A stretch of 53,854 nt of DNA from Phycisphaerae bacterium (GCA_022072505.1 JAJVHU010000029.1:69917-123770), one strand, 5' to 3'. Shown: positions 1 to 8,321, numbered from the stretch's first letter. Numbers and translations: made by a program. The notes: generated by a model from the sequence alone, not told the origin.

Positions 1-2
1 TC

Positions 3-896
3 GAGCTTCAGGACGTGACGGACCTGGTCCGCGGCGTCGAGTTTGCGCCGTTTAAGGAAGCGGCGGCGTCGGGGGGCGTCGTCAAGTGCATCGTGGCGTC
101 GGGCGGAGAGGCGCTGACCCGCAAGGTGACGGACGGACTGACCGAGGAGATCAAGGGCATCGGCGGGGTGGGCGTTCCGATCGTGAAGGTGGCGGCGGGG
201 GACGCCGGACCGGCCTTCTCCACCGGCATCGCCAAGCACGTTGAACCGCTGGCCTCCGCGATCTGCACGCGGACCGGCGCGAAGCCCGGCGACACGATCT
301 TCTTCATGCCCGGCGCGTACGACGAGGTGTGCAAGTACCTGCATCACGTGCGAACGCGCCTCGCCGAAATCCTCAAGCTCATCCCGGAAAACCGCTGGGA
401 TCTGCTCTGGGTCGTGGACTTTCCGATGATGACCTACGACCCGGAGGAGAAGCGCTGGTTCAGCACGCACCACCCCTTCACCGCGCCGATGGACGAGGAC
501 ATTCCGCTGCTGGACACCGAACCGAACAAAGCGCGGAGCAAAGCCTACGACCTCGTGCTCAACGGCACGGAGATGGCCGGCGGCTCGATCCGCATTCATC
601 AGCGCGACGTGCAGGCCCGCGTGTTCAACCTGCTGGGGATCAGCGACGAGGAGGCGCAGCTCAAGTTCTCGTTTCTGCTGGACGGTCTGAAATACGGCGC
701 GCCGCCGCACGGCGGGATCGCCTTCGGGCTGGACCGCTGGGTGATGGTGCTGACGAAGATGCCGTCCTTGCGGGACGTGGTCGCGTTTCCGAAGACGCAG
801 CGGGCGGTCTGCCTCCTCACCGGCGCTCCCACGCCGGTGGCCGCGAAACAGCTTGATGAGCTGGCCTTGATCTCGAAGGCGCCGCCGGCGATCTAG
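3..896 (+). CDS. aspS: Aspartyl-tRNA synthetase, C-terminal part (5' end outside window)
   Basis: Class II aminoacyl-tRNA synthetase that charges tRNA-Asp (or Asn/Asp in organisms using the amidotransferase route) in the cytoplasm. The frame is open from base 3, so the anticodon-binding domain and the first part of the catalytic domain lie upstream of the window. Visible parts are the bacterial GAD insertion, the HHPFTAP segment, the motif 2 region GGSIRIH, and motif 3 GIAFGLDRW followed by SLRDVVAFPKTQ, which is typical of bacterial AspRS. The catalytic core reads normally to a TAG stop. The next gene starts about 90 bases on, in the same direction. Confidence 0.96.
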   Translation, partial: ELQDVTDLVRGVEFAPFKEAAASGGVVKCIVASGGEALTRKVTDGLTEEIKGIGGVGVPIVKVAAGDAGPAFSTGIAKHVEPLASAICTRTGAKPGDTIFFMPGAYDEVCKYLHHVRTRLAEILKLIPENRWDLLWVVDFPMMTYDPEEKRWFSTHHPFTAPMDEDIPLLDTEPNKARSKAYDLVLNGTEMAGGSIRIHQRDVQARVFNLLGISDEEAQLKFSFLLDGLKYGAPPHGGIAFGLDRWVMVLTKMPSLRDVVAFPKTQRAVCLLTGAPTPVAAKQLDELALISKAPPAI

Positions 897-908
897 CAGG
901 AGGTGAGG

Positions 909-1001
909 ATGATCGAGATTCAGGCCGAAATGTTGCCAATAAATGGGGCAACCGTTTTCGCCGCAACGGGGCATCATCGGGTATGCATCCTGTCACGCTA
1001 G
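909..1001 (+). CDS. Possible 30-residue ORF behind a strong ribosome binding site
   Basis: An ATG at 909 follows a GGAGG (899-903) at ideal spacing and opens a 30-codon frame ending at 1001, just after aspS. It overlaps the start of the next gene by 19 bases in another frame, so it could couple translation of that gene, which has no good Shine-Dalgarno of its own. The peptide (start MIEIQAEML, end CILSR) has no recognisable family. A weak hairpin (932-952) lies inside it. It may be a chance frame; support is the ribosome site only. Confidence 0.25.
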   Translation: MIEIQAEMLPINGATVFAATGHHRVCILSR

Positions 1002-1222
1002 CTGAAGCCCTGGAGCGCGAACCCTTCGTCCCCCTGCGCCTGCACCTGTCGGACGGGCGCAAGATGGACCTCCACAATCCAGGCTTGTGCCACATCGCGC
1101 ACCTGTCGCTCCACCTTCTTACGCCGGGCCGCGCGCATCGAACCCTCGTTGAAGACATCACGGTCGTTTCCTTGCGGCATATCGTCTCGATGGAAACCGT
1201 CGAAACGAGTTCGCATCCGTGA
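983..1222 (+). CDS. Small hypothetical protein (79 aa), planctomycete-type
   Basis: A 79-residue protein without signal peptide or membrane segment. Its pattern, an N-terminal helix, then EPFVPLRLHLSDGRKMDLHNP and a late ITVVSLRHIVSME strand, resembles a family of short proteins common in Planctomycetota genomes that carry PFxxLHLxDGR near the N-terminus and end in a hydrophobic strand. No function is known to me. The start at 983 has no clear Shine-Dalgarno and overlaps the 909-1001 ORF. Likely a real gene by family resemblance; the exact start is uncertain. Confidence 0.6.
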   Translation: MHPVTLAEALEREPFVPLRLHLSDGRKMDLHNPGLCHIAHLSLHLLTPGRAHRTLVEDITVVSLRHIVSMETVETSSHP

Positions 1223-1245
1223 GTATCTCTCACACCGCGGCCGCG

Positions 1246-1251
1246 TATACT
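1246..1251 (+). promoter_or_regulatory. Candidate -10 element directly upstream of a start codon
   Basis: TATACT lies 8 bases before the ATG at 1260 and matches the sigma-70 -10 consensus in 5 of 6 positions. No convincing -35 hexamer is seen and no Shine-Dalgarno precedes the ATG. If used, the transcript would begin at or very near the start codon. Confidence 0.35.
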
Positions 1252-1259
1252 CCAGTCGC

Positions 1260-1508
1260 ATGGACGTGGAAGCGCCTTCAAACCGTTCAGGTTCGGTGAA
1301 CCCTTTGCTGAAAGAGTTCCTCGCCTGGGTCGCCGACCGCCCCCGGACGTACGGCGAAACCATGCAGGCATGGAAAAGCTCCTGTCCCCGGATGACCGTC
1401 TGGGAGGACGCCGTGGCAACCGGACTGATCCGCGTGGACCGCGTCGGCCGACTTGAAAGTGCCGCCGTCTCGCTGACGCCGCTCGGACACGCGACGCTCC
1501 AGAGCTGA
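1260..1508 (+). CDS. Small hypothetical protein (82 aa)
   Basis: The frame is open further upstream (ATG at 1149), but that part overlaps the previous gene and looks like non-coding translation. The ATG at 1260 gives an 82-residue protein. The core pattern LLKEFLAWVADRPRTYGE then W-x-S-x-CPR-x-x-VWEDA is one I recognise as a recurrent small conserved protein of unknown function with a winged-helix-like layout. It has no signal peptide. A TATACT box 8 bases upstream and the lack of a ribosome site suggest a leaderless message. The function is unknown. Confidence 0.6.
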   Translation: MDVEAPSNRSGSVNPLLKEFLAWVADRPRTYGETMQAWKSSCPRMTVWEDAVATGLIRVDRVGRLESAAVSLTPLGHATLQS

Positions 1509-1531
1509 CGCGCCGCCCCGCCAGCCCTCCC

Positions 1532-2158
1532 TCAATATTCGTCGTAGGCCCGTGTATTGGCGAGGTTCGCGGCGTCGGTGTTGGCGATGATTTCGCCGGT
1601 CAGGGGGTTGTAGACCCAACCTTCCGTTCCGCCCGTGACCAGGGGCCGCGCGTTCGACGTGTCGATCGCCACTTCATTGTCGCCCTTGTTCGGTCCGACG
1701 GGAACGGGGGGAATCGCTCGCAGATAGGGTCCGAAGATGTGTTCGGGATCTCGCGTCGCGGACGCCTCGCCGGTCAGCTTCGAGTAAAGCGTGAGGTGGC
1801 TGACGAAGGCCGCCGATGAATTGGCGGAGTTGCCCAGCCCGTCCGCCGTGCTTCCCGGGAAGGCCCCGCCGTGCTCGGCGGAATACAGGTCGATCGCCTT
1901 GCGAAGACGGGACAGGCTGGTCGTTAATGACGACTCTCCGGCTTGGGCCGCGCTCGTGCCGATCCGTCGCGCCGCGATGGCGGCGATGATCCCCAGGATG
2001 ACGACGACAATGACCAGCTCGACGAGGCTGAAACCGCGCGCGGTGCGAATAAATCGACGATGCGCCGATTCCGCAGTGCGGCAAGCCGCGCAGACAGTCT
2101 GACGACCGCCGACTAGAATCGACGCGGTTTTTTCAGGGAGGATCACCGATATCGACAT
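1532..2158 (-). CDS. Type II secretion-like pseudopilin
   Basis: Pseudopilin/prepilin of the GspG/type IV pilin class. It carries the prepilin peptidase site RG|FSLVELVIVVVILGI with Glu at mature position 5, followed by a long hydrophobic helix, a polar body of about 130 residues, and a WVYNPLTGEI segment near the C-terminus as in planctomycete GspG-like proteins. The chosen ATG gives an unusually long leader of about 41 residues, and no Shine-Dalgarno precedes it, so the true start may lie further in. The frame also extends upstream to 2464, but that part overlaps the divergent gene. It stands alone without other secretion genes in the window, as is common for planctomycete pseudopilins. Confidence 0.85.
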   Translation of the reverse strand: MSISVILPEKTASILVGGRQTVCAACRTAESAHRRFIRTARGFSLVELVIVVVILGIIAAIAARRIGTSAAQAGESSLTTSLSRLRKAIDLYSAEHGGAFPGSTADGLGNSANSSAAFVSHLTLYSKLTGEASATRDPEHIFGPYLRAIPPVPVGPNKGDNEVAIDTSNARPLVTGGTEGWVYNPLTGEIIANTDAANLANTRAYDEY

Positions 2159-2227
2159 CGGCGGATCGCGCAGCCTGATGAAATTTCCGCTACTGCGAGG
2201 GGCCGATAAGGAGAAGGGAGGTCTCTG

Positions 2228-3742
2228 ATGGTTTCGTTGCAGAACGTCGCCGGGGCGTCGGGCAGGGAAGGGCGAAGGCGGACCGCGTCGCGGCGGGGGG
2301 GGATGGCCGCCGCCGGGGGGGCGGCGATGCTCGTTCTGGCCGTTCCGGTCGATGCGTCGTTTCATTTCATGCAGATCGAACAGATCGTCGCCGGGGTGGA
2401 CGGCAACCTGCGCGCCCAGGCGATCCAGTTGCGCATGCGCGAAAACGGACAGGAGCACGTCCACGACACGCGGCTCATCGTGCGCGACGCTGAAGGCGCC
2501 AATCCGATCGTGCTGATCGAGTTTCCGTCCGACGTCGCCGGAGCTTCAGCGGGCGACCGCATCCTGATCGTGAGCGCGGACTTCGTGAATCACTCGACGC
2601 CGCCCGTCGAGCCTGATTTCGTGCTCACGTCGCTGATTCCCGAAGCGTACCTGGCCGCGGGGAGCCTGACGTTCGAGAACCCCACCGGCACGCTGGTCGT
2701 CTGGCGCTTCAGTTGGGGGGGCGACGGTTACTCCGGGGCGACGGCGGGAGCACAAACCAACGACGACGACGGCGACTTCGGCGTCTGGCCGGCGCCTTTG
2801 CCGACCGACGGCATCACCGCTTTGATGTTCTCGGGCGACGCGGCGGACGTCAGTTCAACGAACGCCGAGGACTACGAACAACGCGAGACAACGATCCTTC
2901 TGACCCGGAATGACGGCGACATGTTCGAAGTCACATCTCTCGATTGCGTGAACGATCCGGACAATGACGCTGACGGCGACTTCGTGTGCGGCGACGTGGA
3001 CAACTGTCCGGACGTTCCCAACGCCGATCAGGTTGATACGGACGGCGACGGCTTGGGCGACGCCTGCGACGCCTGCCCCCTCGACGCGGAGAAACAGACG
3101 CCCGGCGACTGCGGGTGCGGGCAGCCGGACGAGGATTCGGACGGCGACGGCGTCCTGGACTGCGACGACAACTGCGTCAACGCCGGGAACGCCGACCAGT
3201 CCGACTCCGACGGTGACGGTTTTGGCGACGCCTGCGACGAATGTCCGACTGATCCGGAGAAATCGGTCCCGGACGAATGCGGGTGCGAGGGCGCGGAGGT
3301 CGATGCCGACGGGGATGGCGTCCCGGATTGCGTGGACAATTGCCCCGGCGCCGGCAACGCCCTTCAGATCGACAGCGACGGGGACGGCGCGGGAGACGCC
3401 TGTGACGAATGTCCCTTCAATCCGGATCGCGTCGAGGCGGGCGAGGGCGGCGATTGCGCGAGCGCCCCGGATCCTGACAACGGGAACGACAACGAGGGCG
3501 ACGTGGACAACGACAACGTTAACGATAACGACGATGACGACGACAATGACAACTTGTCGCCGCCCTCCAACGGCAACGCTTCCGGCGGAAGTTCAGGACG
3601 GCGCAACTTCGGTTGCGGAGTGGGCATGACGCCGCTTATCCCGGTAGTCGTGGCGGGGTTGACCTCCTGGCGCCGCGGCGCACGCGGTCTGATCCGGCGG
3701 CCGCGTTGCCGCCGCGACCGGCGGAGTTCTCAATCCGGTTGA
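2228..3742 (+). CDS. Secreted protein with thrombospondin type 3 repeats and a putative C-terminal sorting signal
   Basis: The ATG at 2228 follows AAGGGAGG at good spacing. Residues 1-44 form a long basic, then hydrophobic, signal peptide (MLVLAVPVDAS). Residues 45-235 form an unrecognised beta-rich domain. Residues 239-410 hold about four calcium-binding thrombospondin type 3 repeats (DTDGDGLGDACD type) rich in Cys and Asp. A 25-residue Asn/Asp stretch follows. The C-terminus has a Cys-Gly motif (NFGCGVGM), a hydrophobic stretch and an Arg cluster (WRRG), the three-part layout of PEP-CTERM/MYXO-CTERM-like sorting tails. It is probably an exported, surface-anchored protein. Its 3' end overlaps the convergent lipoprotein gene by 13 bases. 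Confidence 0.85.
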   Translation: MVSLQNVAGASGREGRRRTASRRGGMAAAGGAAMLVLAVPVDASFHFMQIEQIVAGVDGNLRAQAIQLRMRENGQEHVHDTRLIVRDAEGANPIVLIEFPSDVAGASAGDRILIVSADFVNHSTPPVEPDFVLTSLIPEAYLAAGSLTFENPTGTLVVWRFSWGGDGYSGATAGAQTNDDDGDFGVWPAPLPTDGITALMFSGDAADVSSTNAEDYEQRETTILLTRNDGDMFEVTSLDCVNDPDNDADGDFVCGDVDNCPDVPNADQVDTDGDGLGDACDACPLDAEKQTPGDCGCGQPDEDSDGDGVLDCDDNCVNAGNADQSDSDGDGFGDACDECPTDPEKSVPDECGCEGAEVDADGDGVPDCVDNCPGAGNALQIDSDGDGAGDACDECPFNPDRVEAGEGGDCASAPDPDNGNDNEGDVDNDNVNDNDDDDDNDNLSPPSNGNASGGSSGRRNFGCGVGMTPLIPVVVAGLTSWRRGARGLIRRPRCRRDRRSSQSG

Positions 3743-3900
3743 AGCGCCGTCTGAACGGAGTCGCTGAACACGCCGATGAGGAACGACCCGAAGTTGGTGC
3801 GCAGATTCTGCCCGACGATGTCGCTGGTGCATCCGGAAAGCGCCCCCAGCACGAGCCAGGCCGGCAGCAGACGAACGATGAGATGACGCGCGATCTTCAT
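3730..3900 (-). CDS. Small lipoprotein (56 aa)
   Basis: This short gene has a clear start: AGGGAG sits 8 bases upstream of the ATG at 3900. The N-terminus MKIARHLIVRLL is basic then hydrophobic and runs into the lipobox LSGC at residues 21-24, so the mature lipoprotein would be only about 33 residues. The mature part contains NFGSFLIGVFSDSV and ends in QTALQPD. I recall small planctomycete lipoproteins with a similar 'T-x-F-x-x-F-(L/V)-x-G-V' pattern but no function. The 3' end overlaps the convergent upstream gene by 13 bases. Confidence 0.75.
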   Translation of the reverse strand: MKIARHLIVRLLPAWLVLGALSGCTSDIVGQNLRTNFGSFLIGVFSDSVQTALQPD

Positions 3901-4101
3901 GACAATTCTCCCTGACCGAACTGAAATCCGGCGGTCTTCGCGCCCCTCGGAGTTCCGAACCGGCAGACTCTCCGCACCGGCGTCGCTTATCGGTCAAGGA
4001 GCATATCGGTCGTCCCCTGGGGCGGATTGAGATCGACCCGGTAAACCAGGACGAGGCTTCACAGAGCGGCTTTTGCCGATTTCGCAAAGTTCGAGGCTGC
4101 G

Positions 4102-5058
4102 TCAGTCCGCCGACGGCGCCATCCTGGAATCGCGTGGGTCATCGCCAGGCTCGTTTGCGGACAGGGCGGCGCGGACGTGTCCTCCGGCGGCGCCAAGACG
4201 GGCTTCGGCGTCCGCAAGCGGCAGGTTCAGGCCGTGCATGACCAGGGCGGTCTTGACGCGGCCTTCGGCGCGTTCGAGAAGGGCGAGGGCGTCCTTTCGC
4301 GCAAGACCGGTCAGTTGGGCGAGGATGCGCGCCGCACGGTCGGTCAGTTTGCGGTTGGCGCGGGCGTTGAGGTCGATCATGAGATTGCCGAAGACCTTGC
4401 CGGTGCGGGCCATCGCGATCGTGGTGACACGGTTGAGGACGAGCTTGGTGGCGGTCCCTGCTTTGAGACGCGTGCTGCCGGTGACGACTTCCGGTCCGGT
4501 GAGGACGCGGATCGAGACGTCGGCGTCGTCGGGACACTGCTGCTCCGGGACGCAGGCGAGGAAGACCGTCGAGGCGCCACGCTCCCGCGCGCGGCGCAGA
4601 GCCCCGTGTACGTAGGGCGTCGTCGCGCCGGCGGAGACGCCGAAGACCACGTCGCGCTCACAGATGTCCTCGCAGTCGATCGCCGCGGCGCCGGCGTCGG
4701 CGTCATCCTCCGCGCCTTCGATGCTGCGGCGCAGGGCGTCGTCGCCGCCGGCGATGATTCCGCGCACCTGCTTCGGATCGGACAGGAACGTGGGGGGGCA
4801 TTCCGAAGCGTCCAACACGCCGAGCCGCCCGCTGGTTCCTGCGCCGACGTAGACCAGGGAACCGCCGCGCCGGAAGGCGGCTTCAACGAGACGGATCGCG
4901 GCGACGATCTGCGGTTTGGCGCGGGCGACGGCGGCGGCGACGGACGCATCCTCGGCGGACATGACGTCAAAGGCGTCCTGGATCGACAGCGCGTCGAACG
5001 CGGCGGCGCGTTCGTTGCGGGCTTCGGTGTCGAGATGTCCGCGGTCCGGGAGATTCAT
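4102..5058 (-). CDS. murQ: N-acetylmuramic acid 6-phosphate etherase
   Basis: MurQ cleaves the lactyl ether of MurNAc-6-phosphate to give GlcNAc-6-phosphate and D-lactate in peptidoglycan recycling. The 318-residue product has the SIS-domain signature GAGTSGRLGVLDASECPPTF (residues 72-91) with Glu86, and EGAEDD with Glu117. These have the same spacing as the catalytic Glu83/Glu114 of the E. coli enzyme. The frame stays open 83 codons upstream into the neighbouring gene, but the ATG at 5058 (MNLPDRGHLDTE) matches the family's usual length. It lies downstream of the GT4 gene on the same strand, about 200 bases away. Confidence 0.93.
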   Translation of the reverse strand: MNLPDRGHLDTEARNERAAAFDALSIQDAFDVMSAEDASVAAAVARAKPQIVAAIRLVEAAFRRGGSLVYVGAGTSGRLGVLDASECPPTFLSDPKQVRGIIAGGDDALRRSIEGAEDDADAGAAAIDCEDICERDVVFGVSAGATTPYVHGALRRARERGASTVFLACVPEQQCPDDADVSIRVLTGPEVVTGSTRLKAGTATKLVLNRVTTIAMARTGKVFGNLMIDLNARANRKLTDRAARILAQLTGLARKDALALLERAEGRVKTALVMHGLNLPLADAEARLGAAGGHVRAALSANEPGDDPRDSRMAPSAD

Positions 5059-5254
5059 GCTGGTTGAGGCGATGACGCCGCGCGCCGCCGCCCCGGACGT
5101 GGATTCTAAATTGTTGTCGGCGAATCCGCGACCCTTGCGCAGGTTCAGCGAGGTCGGCCGGCCTCTGGCGGGCGTAGGCGATCCGCATGAAACCGCGCGT
5201 CCGACGGCGAGGCGGAGCGGGTCGGCCTTTGCGGGGAGAGGAGCTGAGGGGCGT

Positions 5255-6595
5255 TCAGAGGATTGATGCGGAATGCGGGGTCGAGGCGACGCCTGCTGGG
5301 AGGTCATCCGACTCCTGTGCGGTCGGTCTGCTTTCTGGCGGGCGCGGCGTGATAAGAAGAACGCTTCCTGACGGGCGCGGCTCGGTGGGAAGAACGCTTC
5401 CTGGCGGGCGATGCTCGGTGAGAAGAACGCTTCCTGACGGGCGCGGCTCGGTGGTTCGCGCCTTCAGGAGCATGACGGGTGCGGGGTTCAGCAGGCTGCG
5501 GTAGTAGGCGTCATACCTGGCGATCATCGCCTCTTCAGAGAAAGCCGAGGCGCGTCGGCGGGCGGCGCGGCCGAAGGCCCGGCGCTGCGGCTCGTCGGCA
5601 ACGACAGCCTGGATTGCGCCGGCAATCGCCGCCGCATCCTCGGGCGGAACGATCACGCCGGCTGCGCCGTTGTCGAGGAGCAGGCGGTTGTCGCCGACGT
5701 TGGCGGCGATGACGGGCAATCCGGAGGCGAGACCTTCGAGGACGGCGTTGCACATGCTTTCAGAACGGCTGGGGCAGACGAGCAGGTCGGCGGCACGGAG
5801 CAGGTCGGGCACGTCGTCTCGGTTTCCGAGGAAGGAGACGGCGACCGCAAGCCCGCGATTCCGGACCTCGGTCTCGAGGCGCTGTCGCAACGGTCCGTCG
5901 CCGATGAAGACGAACTCGACGGAGGGACGGGAGCCGCGAAGCGCGTCGGCGGCGCGGATGAGCACGTCGTGTCCCTTGACCGGGGTCAACGAGGCGACGC
6001 ACACTGCAATGCAGCGATCCCGTGCCCAACCCCGGGCAGCGCGGAGGGCGCGGCGGCGATCCTCCGAAACAGGCGAGAAGCGAGCCGTGTCGACGCCGTT
6101 GGGAAGGACGTCGATCCGGTCTGCGGGCACGCCAAGGCGGATCAGCAGGTTCCGGCTGCTTTCGGCGGGACAGGCCACGCGCGTCGCCCCCCGGGAGCGC
6201 ATTCGGATGCGCCGGGCTTCGCACCGGCGGATCGGTTCGGGAGCGTCCAGCCCGTGAAAGCCGAGAACGACTCGAGCGCGGGGATGAAGGAGGCGCATGA
6301 GGACGGCGTCGGTCCAGGCGCCGACGCCGCGGGCGTGGATAAGCCTGATGTTCTCTCGTGGAAGCCGGCGTGCCGCGCGCAATCCCGCGGCGAGGGAACG
6401 TCCTCGGGCGTCGAGCGCAAGGCAGGAAACATGATCGGGCAGTTGCGCGGCGAGCGCGCCTGCGGCGCGCAGGGCGATGAGGCGATGCCGAAGTCCGCGC
6501 CGCGGCAGTCCGGACAGAAGCCGGACAAGCGTGCGTTCGACGCCGCCGCCTTCAAGCGTAGACACGAGATGGACGACCGTGCCCGCGTCCGCCAC
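5255..6595 (-). CDS. GT4-family glycosyltransferase with a repeat-derived C-terminal tail
   Basis: GT-B retaining glycosyltransferase. The N-terminal domain begins VVHLVSTLEGGGVER and the C-terminal nucleotide-sugar domain has VASLTPVKGHDVLI, FIGDGPLR, and the acidic region SRSESMCNAVLEGLASGLPVIA. I chose the GTG at 6595, which has GGAG at good spacing and overlaps the upstream O-antigen ligase gene by 44 bases; an ATG at 6673 is an alternative. The last 50-60 residues are not part of the GT fold. They are about four 11-residue units (TEPRPSGSVLL) encoded by 33-bp DNA repeats of the dispersed family seen elsewhere in this window. It probably acts in O-antigen or capsule assembly. Confidence 0.9.
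   Translation of the reverse strand: MADAGTVVHLVSTLEGGGVERTLVRLLSGLPRRGLRHRLIALRAAGALAAQLPDHVSCLALDARGRSLAAGLRAARRLPRENIRLIHARGVGAWTDAVLMRLLHPRARVVLGFHGLDAPEPIRRCEARRIRMRSRGATRVACPAESSRNLLIRLGVPADRIDVLPNGVDTARFSPVSEDRRRALRAARGWARDRCIAVCVASLTPVKGHDVLIRAADALRGSRPSVEFVFIGDGPLRQRLETEVRNRGLAVAVSFLGNRDDVPDLLRAADLLVCPSRSESMCNAVLEGLASGLPVIAANVGDNRLLLDNGAAGVIVPPEDAAAIAGAIQAVVADEPQRRAFGRAARRRASAFSEEAMIARYDAYYRSLLNPAPVMLLKARTTEPRPSGSVLLTEHRPPGSVLPTEPRPSGSVLLITPRPPESRPTAQESDDLPAGVASTPHSASIL
5329..5449 (-). repeat. 33-bp tandem array of dispersed repeat family A, translated in frame
   Basis: Three good copies (cores at 5362-5383, 5395-5416, 5428-5449) and one degenerate copy from 5329 repeat with an exact 33-bp period. 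The core, read on the minus strand, is GCCGCGCCCGTCAGGAAGCG, the same sequence found singly between genes across the window. The 33-bp period keeps the GT4 reading frame open and yields 11-residue repeats at its C-terminus. Confidence 0.9.
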
Positions 6596-7934
6596 GTCGC
6601 TGTTCTCCGTGCTCCAGGATCGGCTGAAGGCGCCCGCCGCGCGCCAGGTGCGCGAGGTCGATGACGGCGGCATATTCCGCGTCCACCGCTTTCTGCAGAC
6701 AAAGCGGCAGCGTCAAGACCCACCAGAACGACTCGGTGTAGAAACGCTCCGTGAAAAACCCGGCGACGACGTAGGTGACGAGGGACACGAACAATCCGTA
6801 GCCGATGTAAAGCAGCTCCGGGGCGTGCGGCGCGGCGCGGGCGCGTTTCATCGTCCTGCGGAGGCGTTCGAAGCTGCTGGCGAGCATCGCCAGGAAGATC
6901 GCGCCCGCCGGGATGCCGAGTTCGGCGACGCAGTTCAGGAACGTGTTGTGGGCGGCGCGTCGCTCGTGATAGTACGCGCGGGTCATGCGCTCGAAGTTCC
7001 CCGCCCCGACGCCCAGCGGGTGATCGGCGACCATCCGGAGTCCGACCTGCCAGACGTCGAGGCGCGTCACGATGGCCGAGTCGGTCTCGCGCGTCTGCGG
7101 ATCCGTGATCGTCAACATGCGGTCCCAGAACCCGGGGTCGGTGAGGGCGAAGGCGCCGGCGGCGCAGAGACCGAGGGTCAGGAGGATCTGAAAACGCCGC
7201 GGTTTCGGCGCCATCAGCGCCGCCACCGCCGCGCCGGCGGCCAGACCGACGAACGCCGACCGCGTCCGGCAGAGCACCATCGCGTTGAATCCGAACGCGC
7301 CGGTGACGAGCGCCGTCAGCTTCAGGTACCAGCGCTTCGACACCAGGAACGCCGCCCCGACCAGCGGGAGCACCGCCGCCAGATGCACCGCGAATCCCGA
7401 GGAGAACTGGAAGTCCGGACCGCCGATGTCGTTGAGACGGCCCAGGTGAAAGCGGCTCGGCGGCGCGATGAACGCCTCGCGCCCCAGATACAACGTGCCG
7501 ATCACAAAGGTCCACAGCAGCAAGGTCAGATCGCGCCGGGTGCCGATCAGGCGGCCCATCACGAACACGAAGAGCATCATTTTCCAGAATTTGTCGAGAC
7601 GGGCGGCCATCTCGGAGTTGTATCCCACGCCCGTCAGGATGCTGGTGTAGGCGATGACGACCATCGCCAGCAGCCCGAGTTCCCAGTACTGCCCGCGCGC
7701 CGGTCCGGGCTGCCGCGGCCGCTGGGACAGGAGGTATCCGGCCAACGTGAAGACCGCGGCGTAAAGCGAGAAGCGAAGGCCCAGGTCGCGCAGGGGAATG
7801 CCCCACCACGCGCTTTGCGGGTCCACCTGGTAGATGAGCACGTAGTTCATGACGCCGAAGGCCGGATTGAACAGCGACGCCGTACAAAGCGTGCTGAACA
7901 GCAGCGTGAAAAGGATGGTCTTGATCGGCCACAT
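6552..7934 (-). CDS. O-antigen ligase/polymerase family membrane protein (Wzy_C)
   Basis: A 460-residue polytopic inner-membrane protein with about 10-12 hydrophobic segments. The large periplasmic loop contains HPLGVGAGNFE and HNTFLNCVAELG, the hallmark region of the O-antigen ligase (WaaL)/Wzy_C family, where the His and the Asn-x-Phe/Leu motif are conserved. It is expected to join or polymerise undecaprenyl-linked glycan. It is first in a minus-strand group with the GT4 enzyme (44-base overlap) and murQ, and divergent from the heptose genes across 387 bases. Ligase versus polymerase cannot be decided from sequence alone. Confidence 0.85.
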   Translation of the reverse strand: MWPIKTILFTLLFSTLCTASLFNPAFGVMNYVLIYQVDPQSAWWGIPLRDLGLRFSLYAAVFTLAGYLLSQRPRQPGPARGQYWELGLLAMVVIAYTSILTGVGYNSEMAARLDKFWKMMLFVFVMGRLIGTRRDLTLLLWTFVIGTLYLGREAFIAPPSRFHLGRLNDIGGPDFQFSSGFAVHLAAVLPLVGAAFLVSKRWYLKLTALVTGAFGFNAMVLCRTRSAFVGLAAGAAVAALMAPKPRRFQILLTLGLCAAGAFALTDPGFWDRMLTITDPQTRETDSAIVTRLDVWQVGLRMVADHPLGVGAGNFERMTRAYYHERRAAHNTFLNCVAELGIPAGAIFLAMLASSFERLRRTMKRARAAPHAPELLYIGYGLFVSLVTYVVAGFFTERFYTESFWWVLTLPLCLQKAVDAEYAAVIDLAHLARGGRLQPILEHGEQRRGGRGHGRPSRVYA

Positions 7935-8321
7935 CGGCGGAACCCGCTCCCGGCGGTCATGCGTGCTGGGGGGGCGTTGCCCCTCCTTGTGTTCTGGATC
8001 GGCAGGATATCGGGCGGAATCGACCCCGCGGGATCGCGGCGCGCCAGGAGGTGTTTCCGGTTTCGGGGAGGCGTGGCGCGGGCGGGCGGATGTTGCCTGC
8101 GCAGGCTCGGAGTTGATGCTTGTTCCTGCGGCGTTTACTGTAGCGTCTCAGACGTGCGCGCCGTGGGCCTGGATGATCCGCGCCCGGAAAAGAGCCGGTC
8201 ATCGGGCATGTCCGGGGGCAACGCTCCCTCGCGGTCGCGGTTCAGATGAGGATGGATCGACGCAGGACGCGGGGTTTCGCCTGGATAGGAATCGAATCTT
8301 CGCGGCGCGTTCGGGGCAGTG
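7935..8321. other. Divergent intergenic region, nothing recognised
   Basis: This 387-base gap between the O-antigen ligase gene and hldE should hold promoters for both directions, but no convincing sigma-70 boxes, hairpins with T-tracts, or copies of the dispersed repeats are visible. Frames that cross it lack ribosome sites and look like high-GC noise. Confidence 0.5.

Noticed and set aside
932..958. Hairpin GTTGCC/GGCAAC followed by CGTTTT as aspS terminator
   Set aside because: The stem is only 6 bp with a 9-base loop and a short T-run, and it lies inside a possible short ORF; too weak to call.
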